Assembly: GCF_002591975.1 (NCBI RefSeq)
Contig: NZ_NVQE01000010.1
Coordinates: forward strand, 90,969-154,968
Source of the DNA: Mycobacterium neglectum
GTDB lineage: Bacteria > Actinomycetota > Actinomycetes > Mycobacteriales > Mycobacteriaceae
Length of the DNA: 64,000 nucleotides
Reading direction: 5' to 3'
Positions 26,198 to 34,126 of the stretch are shown piece by piece (the first letter of the stretch is position 1; each line of letters begins with the position of its first letter). Position numbers and translations under genes: made by a program. The notes beneath the pieces were generated by a model. It ran no database searches, was not told the origin of the DNA, and saw nothing but the letters and a program-made list of their open reading frames with translations.

Positions 26198-27389
26198 GAA
26201 GCATGCGAATCAGCCCAACAGCGGGGCTGACATCAAGGGCGAGTACAAGTTCAGCGACGAACAGAATCAGCTGCGCGCTGCGGTGCGCAAGTTCAGCGTC
26301 GACCACTTCGCCGAGGACAAGATCCGCGAACTGATGGATTCCGACCCACCGTTCGACCCGAAGGTGTGGGCCAGGCTCGGCGCCGAACTCGGTGTCCTCG
26401 GCCTGTCGGTGCCCGAAGCCGACGGCGGCGTCGGTGGCACGCTCGTTGATCAGGCGGTGGCGATCGAAGAGCTCGGCGCACGGCTGGGGACCGGACCGTT
26501 GTTCGGCACGGTGTACCTCGCGATCCCTGCTCTGGTCGCCGCGGAGTCCGGAACGGCGCGCGACGAACTCCTCGGCGATCTCGTTGAGGGCCGACGCACC
26601 GCAGCTGTCGCGGTCGTAGACCGTGTGGGCGTCTTCGATCCGGATGCCGTCGAGGTGACGGCTGAAGGTGACGCGGTGTCGGGCACGGTCACGCAGGTCG
26701 TCGATGGCGGCATCGCCGACGTGCTGCTGGTCGCCGCGCGCGGGCCCGACGGGGTTGCGCTGTACGCCGTCGACGCCACGGCGGACGGCGTGGAGCGCAC
26801 GGCACTCGCCACGCTCGACCAGACGCGCTCGGAGGCGAACGTCTCCTTCACCAAGGCACCCGCCACGCTGATCGCCGGGCCCGGTGAGACCCAGCGGGTC
26901 CTCGATCATGCCTTGCAGGTCGGCGCGGCGCTGCTGGCGATCGAGCAGGTCGGCGCGGCCCAGCACCTGCTTGACCTGTCGGTCGAATACGCGAAGACCC
27001 GGCTGCAGTTCGGCAGGCCGATCGGGTCGTTCCAGGGCGTGAAGCACCGGCTCGCGAATCTGCTCGTCGATGTCGAGCACGCCAGATCGACGGCCTATCA
27101 TGCGGTTTGGGCGCTGACCGATGGATCCGACGACGCGGAGCTGTCGACGAGCATCGCGCAAGCTGTGTGCTCGGCAGCCCTCAGCCACGTCGCCACCGAC
27201 ACCATTCAGGTGCACGGCGGCATCGGGTTCACCTGGGAGCATCAGGCGCACCTCTATTACAAGCGCGCCACCACCAATTCGGTGCTCCTGGGCAGCGCCG
27301 AGCAGCACCGGGACCGAGTCGCGGCGATGGTGCTCGACACCGCCACCGCCGACAAGGTGCCGTGGGTGGCCGACGGCACCGCGGTCTGA
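26190..27389 (+). CDS. Acyl-CoA dehydrogenase, second subunit of a pair
   Basis: A 399-residue acyl-CoA dehydrogenase-family protein beginning VAEKHANQPNSGADIKGEYK. It has the family C-terminal helical domain (YAKTRLQFGRPIGSFQGVKHRLANL and IQVHGGIGFTWEHQAHLYYKRA) but a divergent FAD-binding middle, typical of the partner subunit in heteromeric FadE complexes. GTG 26190 has AAGGAG about 6 bases upstream and overlaps the first subunit; an in-frame ATG at 26154 is too deep in the upstream gene. Whether it binds FAD alone is unclear. Confidence 0.87.
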   Translation: MAEKHANQPNSGADIKGEYKFSDEQNQLRAAVRKFSVDHFAEDKIRELMDSDPPFDPKVWARLGAELGVLGLSVPEADGGVGGTLVDQAVAIEELGARLGTGPLFGTVYLAIPALVAAESGTARDELLGDLVEGRRTAAVAVVDRVGVFDPDAVEVTAEGDAVSGTVTQVVDGGIADVLLVAARGPDGVALYAVDATADGVERTALATLDQTRSEANVSFTKAPATLIAGPGETQRVLDHALQVGAALLAIEQVGAAQHLLDLSVEYAKTRLQFGRPIGSFQGVKHRLANLLVDVEHARSTAYHAVWALTDGSDDAELSTSIAQAVCSAALSHVATDTIQVHGGIGFTWEHQAHLYYKRATTNSVLLGSAEQHRDRVAAMVLDTATADKVPWVADGTAV

Positions 27390-27434
27390 TCAGTTCGCGC
27401 ACGCTCGCGGGTTGCGGAGGCTAGCGTCGGGCCG

Positions 27435-28286
27435 GTGAGCAGCCCCTCGCGCCCCGTGACCGTGCTCGACAAACCAGCGGTCCTCGCCGGCCTGTTCGGG
27501 GTCTGGAGGGACCTCGACGCGCTGGCCGGCGAACTCGACGCAAGCCAGTTTGAGACGGCGACGTCGCTGCCCGGGTGGACCGTGCACGACGTGATCGCCC
27601 ACGTCGTGGGCACCGAGTCGATGCTGCAGGGTGTCGAGACCCCGGAAGCCGACATCGACGTGTCGACGCTCGAGCATGTCCGCAACGACATCGGCGTGAT
27701 GAACGAGCGGTGGGTTCGCAAACTGCGCGAGCAGAGCGCGGCGGAATTGCTCGAGACGTTCCGTGCGACGACGGCGCAGCGGCGTCAGGCGCTGTCGGAT
27801 CTGTCGAACACGCAGTGGAACGATGTCGGCTTCACACCGGCCGGGCCGGACAGCTACGGACGGTTCATGCGGGTGCGCATCTTCGACTGCTGGATGCACG
27901 AGCACGACATCCGCGATGCGATCGGCGCGCCGGCGAGCGCGGGGGAGCTAGTCGGTTCCGCTGGCGATCTGGCGCTGGACGAGATGGCGGCCAGCATGGG
28001 TTTCGTCGTCGGCAAGCTGGGCGGCGCTCCCGACGGGTCAAGGGTGTCGTTCGAGCTGACGGGTCCGCTGGGACGCACGATCAACGTGGCGGTCGATGGC
28101 AAGGCGAAGGTGGTCGACGACTTCGGTGACGACGATCCGACGTCGACGATTCAGCTCGACGGCCTGCTGTTCACCCGGTTGGCGGGTGGGCGGAAGCCGT
28201 TGGCCGAGCATGCGGATGCCATCAGCTATGGGGGAGACGAGGCCGTGGGCCGACGCATCGTCGAGCACCTCAATTACGTGATCTGA
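27435..28286 (+). CDS. Maleylpyruvate isomerase-family (mycothiol-dependent type) protein
   Basis: A 283-residue protein with an N-terminal DinB-like mycothiol/metal-binding domain (LPGWTVHDVIAHVVGTESML, and MHEHDIRDA supplying the other metal ligands) and a C-terminal SCP2-like domain. This matches the TIGR03083/mycothiol maleylpyruvate isomerase-like family, which uses mycothiol in isomerisation or conjugation reactions; most members have no defined substrate. The GTG start follows the FadE pair by 45 bases. Confidence 0.82.
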   Translation: MSSPSRPVTVLDKPAVLAGLFGVWRDLDALAGELDASQFETATSLPGWTVHDVIAHVVGTESMLQGVETPEADIDVSTLEHVRNDIGVMNERWVRKLREQSAAELLETFRATTAQRRQALSDLSNTQWNDVGFTPAGPDSYGRFMRVRIFDCWMHEHDIRDAIGAPASAGELVGSAGDLALDEMAASMGFVVGKLGGAPDGSRVSFELTGPLGRTINVAVDGKAKVVDDFGDDDPTSTIQLDGLLFTRLAGGRKPLAEHADAISYGGDEAVGRRIVEHLNYVI

Positions 28287-28299
28287 GAACGGAATCGTC

Positions 28300-28788
28300 C
28301 TAGTCAGCGGTGTGGACTATGAGGATGTCGATTTTTGCCTTACGGGCGACGGCGTCGGGCACTGAACCGAGCAGGCGCCCCGCGGTCGTGTCCAATCCGA
28401 CGTCGCCGACCACCAGCAGGTCTGCGTTCACCTCGTGAACCAGCTTGACGAGCGCGTGCACCGGCGCCCCTTCCACTGCCTTCTCCACGACGTCGTGCGC
28501 ACCGGCCGCCTTCGCGCGATCGCGGGCCTCCCGGAGGATCTCGTAGATGGGGGCTTCGCCGTGCAGCCGGTAGCTTTCGCCGCCGAGGGCGTCGGCGTCG
28601 CGGGGATTGGTCACATGATCGTGCGAGGGCGCTCGTGACCAGCTTCCCTTTTCAACGGTGGGGACATGCGCGCTCGCGATGATCAGCTTGGCGTTCTCCT
28701 GACCCGCGAATGCGGCCGCTTTATCGACCGCACGTAGGGACGACGTCGAGCCATCTGTCCCGACAATGATCGTCCGATACCCGCTCAT
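28300..28788 (-). CDS. Universal stress protein (UspA family)
   Basis: A 162-residue single-domain Usp with an N-terminal strand IIVGTDGSTSSLRAV and the ATP-binding signature G-2x-G-9x-G-S near the C-terminus (VVGDVGLDTTAGRLLGSVP). These small proteins bind ATP and are induced in dormancy or stress. The ATG at 28788 follows AAGGAG by 7 bases; 12 extra in-frame codons upstream show no similarity. Convergent with the isomerase-like gene and divergent from ssrA. Confidence 0.88.
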   Translation of the reverse strand: MSGYRTIIVGTDGSTSSLRAVDKAAAFAGQENAKLIIASAHVPTVEKGSWSRAPSHDHVTNPRDADALGGESYRLHGEAPIYEILREARDRAKAAGAHDVVEKAVEGAPVHALVKLVHEVNADLLVVGDVGLDTTAGRLLGSVPDAVARKAKIDILIVHTAD

Positions 28789-28925
28789 AGCAGACTCCTT
28801 GCGTCGGTCGCGACGACTCGACACTACGACGGTCCGGTCGTCATTTTCACCGGATTTGCGACCTGGGCGGCCGGGCGTGATCTAGCTGGGACTATTTATT
28901 CGCTGGCGCGTGTTGTGCTCCCCGG

Positions 28926-28931
28926 TAGAAT
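28926..28931 (+). promoter_or_regulatory. Candidate -10 box of ssrA
   Basis: TAGAAT is a good TANNNT match 33 bases before the mature 5' end of tmRNA, so the primary transcript would carry a short leader removed during maturation. No good -35 box is visible. Confidence 0.5.
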
Positions 28932-28964
28932 GAAAGGTCCTGCTGATGTTCAGCAGGGGTGCGA

Positions 28965-29332
28965 GGGGCTGAACGGTTTCGACTTCGCGCATCAAATCAA
29001 GGGAAGCGTGCCGGTGCAGGCAAGAGACCACCGTAAGCGTCGTTGCAACCAATTAAGCGCCGATTCCAATCAGCGCGACTTCGCACTCGCTGCCTAAGCG
29101 ACTGTGAGTCTGTCAGACCGGGAGCGCCCTCGGCCCGGACCCTGGCATCAGCTAGAGGGACAAACCCACGGGTTCGGTCGCGGAATCGGTGGGGACATCA
29201 AACAGCGACTGGGATCGTCATCCTGACTCGTTCGCGTGATCAGGAGATCCGAGTAGAGGCATAGCGGACTGCGCACGGAGAAGCCTCGAGGGAATGCCGT
29301 AGGACCCGGGTTCGATTCCCGGCAGCTCCACC
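28965..29332 (+). ncRNA. ssrA: Transfer-messenger RNA (tmRNA)
   Basis: About 368 nt. The 5' GGGGCUG pairs with 3' CAGCUCC to form the acceptor stem; the 3' end continues ACC, so the terminal A is added after transcription. The T-loop GGUUCGAUUCC is at the 3' end. The tag frame runs 29059-29097 and reads ADSNQRDFALAA then TAA, close to the known mycobacterial tag. tmRNA rescues stalled ribosomes with SmpB and adds this degradation tag. Its 3' end is a classic integration site for tyrosine recombinases, and one is encoded 2 kb downstream. Confidence 0.96.
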
Positions 29333-29336
29333 GAAG

Positions 29337-29372
29337 AAAGCGGCCAGGTCGAAAGACCTGGCCGCTTTCTTT
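29337..29372 (+). terminator. Strong intrinsic terminator after ssrA
   Basis: AAAGCGGCCAGGTC pairs perfectly with GACCTGGCCGCTTT across a GAAA loop, giving a 14-bp stem followed by CTTT. It starts 5 bases after the tmRNA 3' end. The stem is symmetric, so it may also stop transcription arriving from the HIRAN gene on the other strand. Confidence 0.85.
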
Positions 29373-29419
29373 GTAGGCAGAACGCGAGAGCGGCTAGCTC
29401 AATCAACCGGTGAATAACA

Positions 29420-30184
29420 TCACGCAGCGGCACGCCACTCTGGGCCGTCGAAGGGAAACGGGCGAACTGTACCTTCAAGTCTCAACAACAGCCGGAGATG
29501 AGGATTGGTCTCGGGCGGATTTGCCTGAAGCACAGTCACTTTAGTGCCGCCGTGCGTCATAACTGCGCCGACGTAGTCGACGAGCGGATCCGGTACGAAT
29601 CCCAGGTGAACCTCGCCATCGACGATCTGAATTGCTTTGGGATTAAAGTCATTGTCCGGGTCTAGCTTGAGACCAATGTCCGCTCCGGGCGTGAGTGCGG
29701 AAATGTGTTCGCTGGCGGTCTCCGGGCGGTGGCGTACCCCGTGCGCCAAGAAACTCGCCGATGTACGACCACTTACCGGATCAAAGCTCGGAAGAGCGAT
29801 TAGCTCAATCGGGTCGCCCTCCCGATAGCCGCCCGACGCCGACAGGATCTCCCAAGAGTCGGCGGTCTGCTCCAGATTTAGGCTCGCTAGGTAACGCGGT
29901 CGATCCGGCCGTTTTGCGCCGATAACTCTCTCCGCGAAGGAGGGGAACAATTGTTGTCTAAAGTACCTGCGGCCGCTCTCGCTGAATCCAACGATCGGTA
30001 CGAACGACGGATCAGCAGTGGCTGACAGCAGATAGGCAAACTCGTAGCCGTCGGCGACCCGGTCGAGGAACCCAAGGGCGCGATACGTTCCGGACTTGGG
30101 ATCTCGACGCGTCACAATCATCCGCGCCCTAGTCTTTGCGGCCGTGTGATCTGCAGTTTCGATGAGAAGGCCACTATGTGGCAT
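29420..30184 (-). CDS. HIRAN-domain protein with HipA-N1-like segment (possible HipS-like partner)
   Basis: A 254-residue protein. The C-terminal half (about 140-240) resembles a HIRAN domain: GLKLDPDNDFNPKAIQIVDG then EVHLGFVPDPLVDYVGA; HIRAN domains bind DNA 3' ends or structured DNA in helicases. Residues about 30-130 resemble the N-terminal subdomain of HipA (LFPSFAERV, RPRYLASLNLE and WEILSASGGYREGDPIEL). Its ATG lies 11 bases inside the end of the kinase gene, so the two are co-translated. In HipBST systems a separate N1-like protein (HipS) neutralises the kinase; a similar role is inferred. It reads toward ssrA, stopping 48 bases from the ssrA terminator. Confidence 0.7.
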   Translation of the reverse strand: MPHSGLLIETADHTAAKTRARMIVTRRDPKSGTYRALGFLDRVADGYEFAYLLSATADPSFVPIVGFSESGRRYFRQQLFPSFAERVIGAKRPDRPRYLASLNLEQTADSWEILSASGGYREGDPIELIALPSFDPVSGRTSASFLAHGVRHRPETASEHISALTPGADIGLKLDPDNDFNPKAIQIVDGEVHLGFVPDPLVDYVGAVMTHGGTKVTVLQANPPETNPHLRLLLRLEGTVRPFPFDGPEWRAAA

Positions 30185-31118
30185 CGAGCAGCCGCCTTCG
30201 GTTGATGGAAAGAACGTCTATAACGAACCTACGGGTCGACTCTGACAAGTTGGGAATCCTGGCCACAATATCGTCGCACGCAGACTGCTCTACCTGCGAG
30301 ATTTGGTTCATCCAGTGTTCGCGCGCCGCAGGGCTCGCAATCTCCAGGGACTGCTGCGCGAGGCTAACCAGTGTCGTAGCTCTGGGGACCTCGAAGCTCG
30401 AAGCGCACCCACGTAAGCACCAGCGTTCGACGCCGCCAGCAAGCGTTCGCGCGCGCCGGTCATCTCCGTCGCCGCTACCGAGAGCCGAGCCATGATCAAA
30501 ACTGTGCGCAAGGTGAACCGTGCCGACGTCTGGTGACTGCAAAACCGCCCAGTTGTGTGCGTGACGGTCGGTATTGGCGATCCACGCATCAAAAACGAGA
30601 TACCCAGCGAAAACGTCAAACCCCGTCCACGTGTCGAATACGGAGTTCACCGGTCCCCTCGCGCCGAGCAATGCGTTTCTAATCGCATCGAGGGTGTGGC
30701 CCCTACAACTACGCGCATCGAATTCTGGGTCAACCTCGTCGAGAAGTGCTGCACCGGGGCTCAATTGCCAATGTTTGGGCCGAACGTCCCTGCTCATAGA
30801 GCCGGTAGCGAGAGTGGCGTCACTTCGTCTAGTTGTTTGAGCGAGCTCTGTCGTTGCTGCCGGCAACCCAATGAGGCGCGCTAGCTCGTAGGAGATCTTT
30901 TCTGCCCAGTCTTCGCCGCGAACCAAGACGTCCGGTCTGTCGCCGCGGTCTTGTCGCTCCTTCGACAGCGCAAGCTCGACCACCCTTCGCGGCTTAAACA
31001 ACCAGTGACCTTCAAAGGGCGCTTCAACGGGAGCGCCGAACCAGCGCTTCTCTTCGTCGCCACCTGGTTCGCGTTCTCCACGGATCCACGAGGTCAGATC
31101 CACGACCTCGAATTCCAC
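30174..31118 (-). CDS. HipA-like (HipT-like) protein kinase
   Basis: A 314-residue protein carrying only the kinase part of a HipA-type toxin. Candidate residues are Lys42 in WLFKP for ATP, the catalytic loop FDAWIANTDRHAHNW (Asn182, Asp184, Asn189) and the metal Asp208 in SFDHG. HipA kinases phosphorylate tRNA synthetases or other translation targets and cause growth arrest. The separate N1-like subdomain is supplied by the next gene (11-base overlap), an arrangement seen in HipBST. No HipB-like DNA-binding gene is adjacent. It lies between the recombinase and ssrA, a usual place for island-stabilising or phage-defence genes. Confidence 0.72.
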   Translation of the reverse strand: MEFEVVDLTSWIRGEREPGGDEEKRWFGAPVEAPFEGHWLFKPRRVVELALSKERQDRGDRPDVLVRGEDWAEKISYELARLIGLPAATTELAQTTRRSDATLATGSMSRDVRPKHWQLSPGAALLDEVDPEFDARSCRGHTLDAIRNALLGARGPVNSVFDTWTGFDVFAGYLVFDAWIANTDRHAHNWAVLQSPDVGTVHLAHSFDHGSALGSGDGDDRRARTLAGGVERWCLRGCASSFEVPRATTLVSLAQQSLEIASPAAREHWMNQISQVEQSACDDIVARIPNLSESTRRFVIDVLSINRRRLLDAT

Positions 31119-31267
31119 GATTCAAAGGGTAGTGCTGAGAGCCGCGAACTTGTGGTACGCGACACCTTGCATGCGTATCCAGAGACCTGGACTGGGACAA
31201 GAGTCCTGGCGTAGAGCAAGCGGTGGTTCGCTCCGCTCCGCTTCGGTTGTCGGTTGTCGGCAGAGGG

Positions 31268-32458
31268 TTACCCTACCTCCGCCGAGGGCGGAATGCCGTT
31301 GGGATCCCCGCTGATCAATGGGCTTTTTGCGAGGGGACTCGCATCGGCTCCCGCGCGTCGTGCCCACGGAATGCCCACACTTTTTTTCGCGTATGCGTCG
31401 TCCAAGTTCGACGCCACATCGTCGAGATCGGAATCGAACAAGTCGGCATATACATCGAGTGTCACTTTTGCGCTGCGGTGCCCAAGCATGCGCTGTAGCG
31501 CGAGCACGTTGGCTCCGGCCGATACCGCCAACGAAGCACAGGTGTGTCGCAAATCGTGCGGAGTGATCGACGGCAACCCGGCTCGTCGCAACGCCGCGGC
31601 GAACCACCCAGTAGAGGAGCGCGGACGGGGGAGGTAGCCGCAATTAGGGCCCGGGAAGATCAGGGCGTCGCGTGCCTTGCCCACGCAAAGGCGTGAGAGC
31701 TCGTCGAGAACGAATTGCGGAATTGGCACCGATCGCGAACGGCGTTCCTTTGTGGGCCCAATCTGATGGCCTCCTCCTAGTTGCACCGCATTGGTCGAGA
31801 CCAGGATTCGGTGCCGAAGGAATTCCACGTCGCCGACCCGTAGTGCAATGGCCTCCCCCCATCGCAGACCACAAAACGCCAACAGCAGCACCAACACTCG
31901 GTGCTCTCCCGCCTCGACAGCCAAGGCGTGAACCTCAGACGCAGTCAGGTAGCGGTGTCGGCGCGCGACCCGGCGCGGCAGGTTCTCCACACCGCGAGCT
32001 GGATTGACGGCCAGCCGGTGGGACTTCACCGCATCGCTCAAAATTCCTGACAGCACGGCGTGCGCGCGACGCACTGTGGTCGTCCCATGTCCTCGACGTG
32101 CCATCGCGGTGACCCAGCCCTCGACCTCGATCGTGGTGATCTCGACGATGGACCGCGTCGCCCAGACCGGGTGAACATGGGTCCGCCAGGATGACTCCAG
32201 CGTGCGGTAGTGAGACGAGGCCGCGGAGTGCTTCTTTTTGTCCAGCCACGCTGCCGCAAGTTCGTCCACAGTCACACGTCCGGCTGCCGGGGATACGAAC
32301 GTGCCCATCGCTTTTCGTACTTCGATAGTTGCGGCGAACGCCCGGGCGTCTCGCTTAGTCGCAAACCCGCGCTTATCGGTCTGCCGTCGGTCCGGTGTCC
32401 GGTAACGCACGCGCCACCTTCGGCCGGCCTTGGTCTCGTACGCTGTCACCGACGCCAT
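31268..32458 (-). CDS. Tyrosine recombinase (site-specific integrase)
   Basis: A 396-residue phage-type integrase: N-terminal arm-binding domain (residues 1-60, with RYRTPDRRQTDKRGFATKRDA), core-binding SAM-like domain (about 65-165) and catalytic domain with Arg in FCGLRWGEA, His-x-x-Arg in HDLRHTCAS, His in MLGHRSAKVT and Tyr in DVYADLFD. It probably inserted the island into the ssrA 3' end. The ATG at 32458 has GGAGG 7 bases upstream; the frame runs 36 codons further without similarity. The domain looks intact, so excision may still be possible. Confidence 0.92.
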   Translation of the reverse strand: MASVTAYETKAGRRWRVRYRTPDRRQTDKRGFATKRDARAFAATIEVRKAMGTFVSPAAGRVTVDELAAAWLDKKKHSAASSHYRTLESSWRTHVHPVWATRSIVEITTIEVEGWVTAMARRGHGTTTVRRAHAVLSGILSDAVKSHRLAVNPARGVENLPRRVARRHRYLTASEVHALAVEAGEHRVLVLLLAFCGLRWGEAIALRVGDVEFLRHRILVSTNAVQLGGGHQIGPTKERRSRSVPIPQFVLDELSRLCVGKARDALIFPGPNCGYLPRPRSSTGWFAAALRRAGLPSITPHDLRHTCASLAVSAGANVLALQRMLGHRSAKVTLDVYADLFDSDLDDVASNLDDAYAKKSVGIPWARRAGADASPLAKSPLISGDPNGIPPSAEVG

Positions 32459-32703
32459 TGACTCGCCTCCAACGTCCCGCCTCCGCAACACAAGTGAAAC
32501 GCTCGCGCCCACCCAGCTGTTCCAAGAGGCACAAGGGCGCGAATATAGCCGAACAAATTGCCGCACAAGGACTTATTGGCTCCTCGAATGCTCGTGGTTT
32601 GACCAGTCGTTCTCGATTGACCCAGGTAATATCCACTGCTATTTTACAGAACAAAGCTCTGTTTAGCAGAAACGGCCCGTCAGATATTTGAACCAGGATT
32701 CCC

Positions 32704-33108
32704 GTGATCAAGATCCATGCAGACCACGAACGGCGCGAGGGATACTTCGTCGCTGCGCCGGATGTGTTTGATTTGGACGATGATGGCATCGTCATGTTGC
32801 TACGCGATGAGATCGAGAGCTCCGAGCGTGAGCATGTCGATGAGTCCGCGCGCAGCTATCCGGTTGCAGCGCTTCGCACTCGAGCAGATGTCCGCGGCCG
32901 ACCACTAGCACGTCTCGAAAACACCGCGCAGACAGAGAAACTGATGAAATATGCGACCTGCGCGCAGCAAGGCATGAGTGGCAATGAAGACAGGGCCCTG
33001 TTCGCAGATGCGGTTGTCCTCGGTAACGGACGCTACGCATCTAGCTCGGCGGACCTCACTGATGCCGACCCCTCCCGTCGTTCGACTTTGATCCGCTGCC
33101 GTGGCTGA
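32704..33108 (+). pseudogene. Degenerate 3Fe-4S ferredoxin lacking all cluster cysteines
   Basis: The first ~59 residues follow actinobacterial 3Fe-4S ferredoxins (APDVFDLDDDGIVMLL then RDEI, and SARSYPVAALRT). But where the family has C-x5-C the sequence reads ERREGYFVAAP, with Cys replaced by Arg and about two residues missing, and the conserved SCP reads SYP. No cysteine remains to hold a cluster. Downstream of about 32880 the frame has no similarity and runs into the SDR start. The intact relative at 53510 shows what is lost. It is most likely a dead electron-transfer gene of an oxygenase; a cluster-free role is not excluded. Confidence 0.7.
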
Positions 33109-33844
33109 CCGGGACCCGTTCGACGTGGCCGGCACCGTCATCGTGGTAACCGGCGGCGCTAGTGGCATAGGCGATGAAGTGGTTGCAGATCTCGTGGACG
33201 CTGGCGCCAACGTGGTGGTTGCCGACCTCGCGCCACCGCCCGGCCGGCCGACGGTGATCTATCACCGTCTCGACGTCACCGACGAAGACGCGCTGGCTGG
33301 ACTCGTCAAAGACACTGTGGAGCGCTTCGGCCAGATAGACGGCTTGGTCAATTGCGCTGCGATGTATAGGGCGCTTGGGGCCAAGAAGACCTTGGAAGAG
33401 TTGACCATCCAAGAATGGGACGACGTTCTACGCATCAATGTGCGGGGTACGTGGCAAGCGATGAAAGCCATTTTGCCGGCGGTGCCAGCGCGGGGCGGTC
33501 GCATTGTGAACGTGTCCTCGACGACTGCGCGGACGGGAACACTCGGTTTTCCGCACTACGTCGCCTCCAAGGCTGCGGTCGAGGGCCTCACCCGCGCTGC
33601 AGCCCGAGAGCTGGGCGCGCGCGGAATCACCGTCAACGCAGTCGCCCCAGGGCTCGTGGACGACGAGGCCACAAACGAACTCAACGATCCCATCTACGTC
33701 GCGCAGGCGGTGAACCGTCGGTCGATCAAGCGGACGCTTTTACCCGGGGATGTCGCGTCCGTGGTGCGTTTTCTGTGCAGCGGCGGCAGCGGGTTCATCA
33801 CCGGTCAAGTCCTGATCGTCGATGGCGGGGGGGTATTTGTTTGA
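33101..33844 (+). CDS. Short-chain dehydrogenase/reductase
   Basis: A 247-residue classical SDR with the cofactor motif TGGASGIG at about 16-23, NCAA, catalytic Ser in NVSSTTA and YVASK (Tyr-x3-Lys). The acidic residue after strand 2 (VVADLA) suggests NAD. In this context it could oxidise an alcohol or a cis-dihydrodiol. GTG 33101 overlaps the tail of the decayed ferredoxin frame. It is followed by a 230-base gap holding the promoter of the Rieske gene. Confidence 0.88.
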   Translation: MADRDPFDVAGTVIVVTGGASGIGDEVVADLVDAGANVVVADLAPPPGRPTVIYHRLDVTDEDALAGLVKDTVERFGQIDGLVNCAAMYRALGAKKTLEELTIQEWDDVLRINVRGTWQAMKAILPAVPARGGRIVNVSSTTARTGTLGFPHYVASKAAVEGLTRAAARELGARGITVNAVAPGLVDDEATNELNDPIYVAQAVNRRSIKRTLLPGDVASVVRFLCSGGSGFITGQVLIVDGGGVFV

Positions 33845-34049
33845 GCTCCGCCGTACCGTGAGCTCTTGACTAAGTGAATCGCCGCCATGATCCCCTCCAC
33901 GGCGCAAGTCTGCGCTCACCCACGCCGCCGACGGCAAATTCAGGTCCGGGCGTCTTTGGCGGCCCGTCGCGGGACGACCCGTGCACCATCGGCGTGAGGC
34001 TCGACCAACGTCCATGATTTCGAGCTTGGCGTCTGGTTGCTCCTGAATG

Positions 34050-34070
34050 CCTAATGGTATTACAATTAGG
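34050..34070. promoter_or_regulatory. Operator-like palindrome (site A) over the -10 of the Rieske operon
   Basis: CCTAAT and ATTAGG form a perfect inverted repeat around a 9-base centre GGTATTACA. A TACAAT -10 box (34061-34066) lies inside it, so a bound regulator would block the promoter. The centre and right arm resemble site B at 38789 (15 of 21 positions equal). The FadR-type GntR regulator at 37598 is the likely binder. Confidence 0.55.
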
Positions 34071-34126
34071 ACAGTGTGATCGGGGCGTCACCGCCGGATG
34101 GTGGGAGAGAACTAGCTGAGGTAACG

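Noticed and set aside
25851..27308. A 485-codon open frame on the minus strand opposite the acyl-CoA dehydrogenase pair
   Set aside because: It is the antisense shadow of two clear FadE genes; high GC keeps antisense frames open, and it has no similarity or ribosome site.
31289..31298. Ten bases (GGAATGCCGT) near the integrase 3' end that also occur in ssrA at 29291-29300, as a possible attachment-site copy
   Set aside because: The match stops after 10 bases and lies within the integrase coding end; too short and misplaced for an att repeat.
32959..32999. Cys residue in the tail of the degenerate ferredoxin frame as a substitute cluster ligand
   Set aside because: It lies far beyond the ferredoxin-like part, in sequence without similarity, so it cannot complete the cluster.
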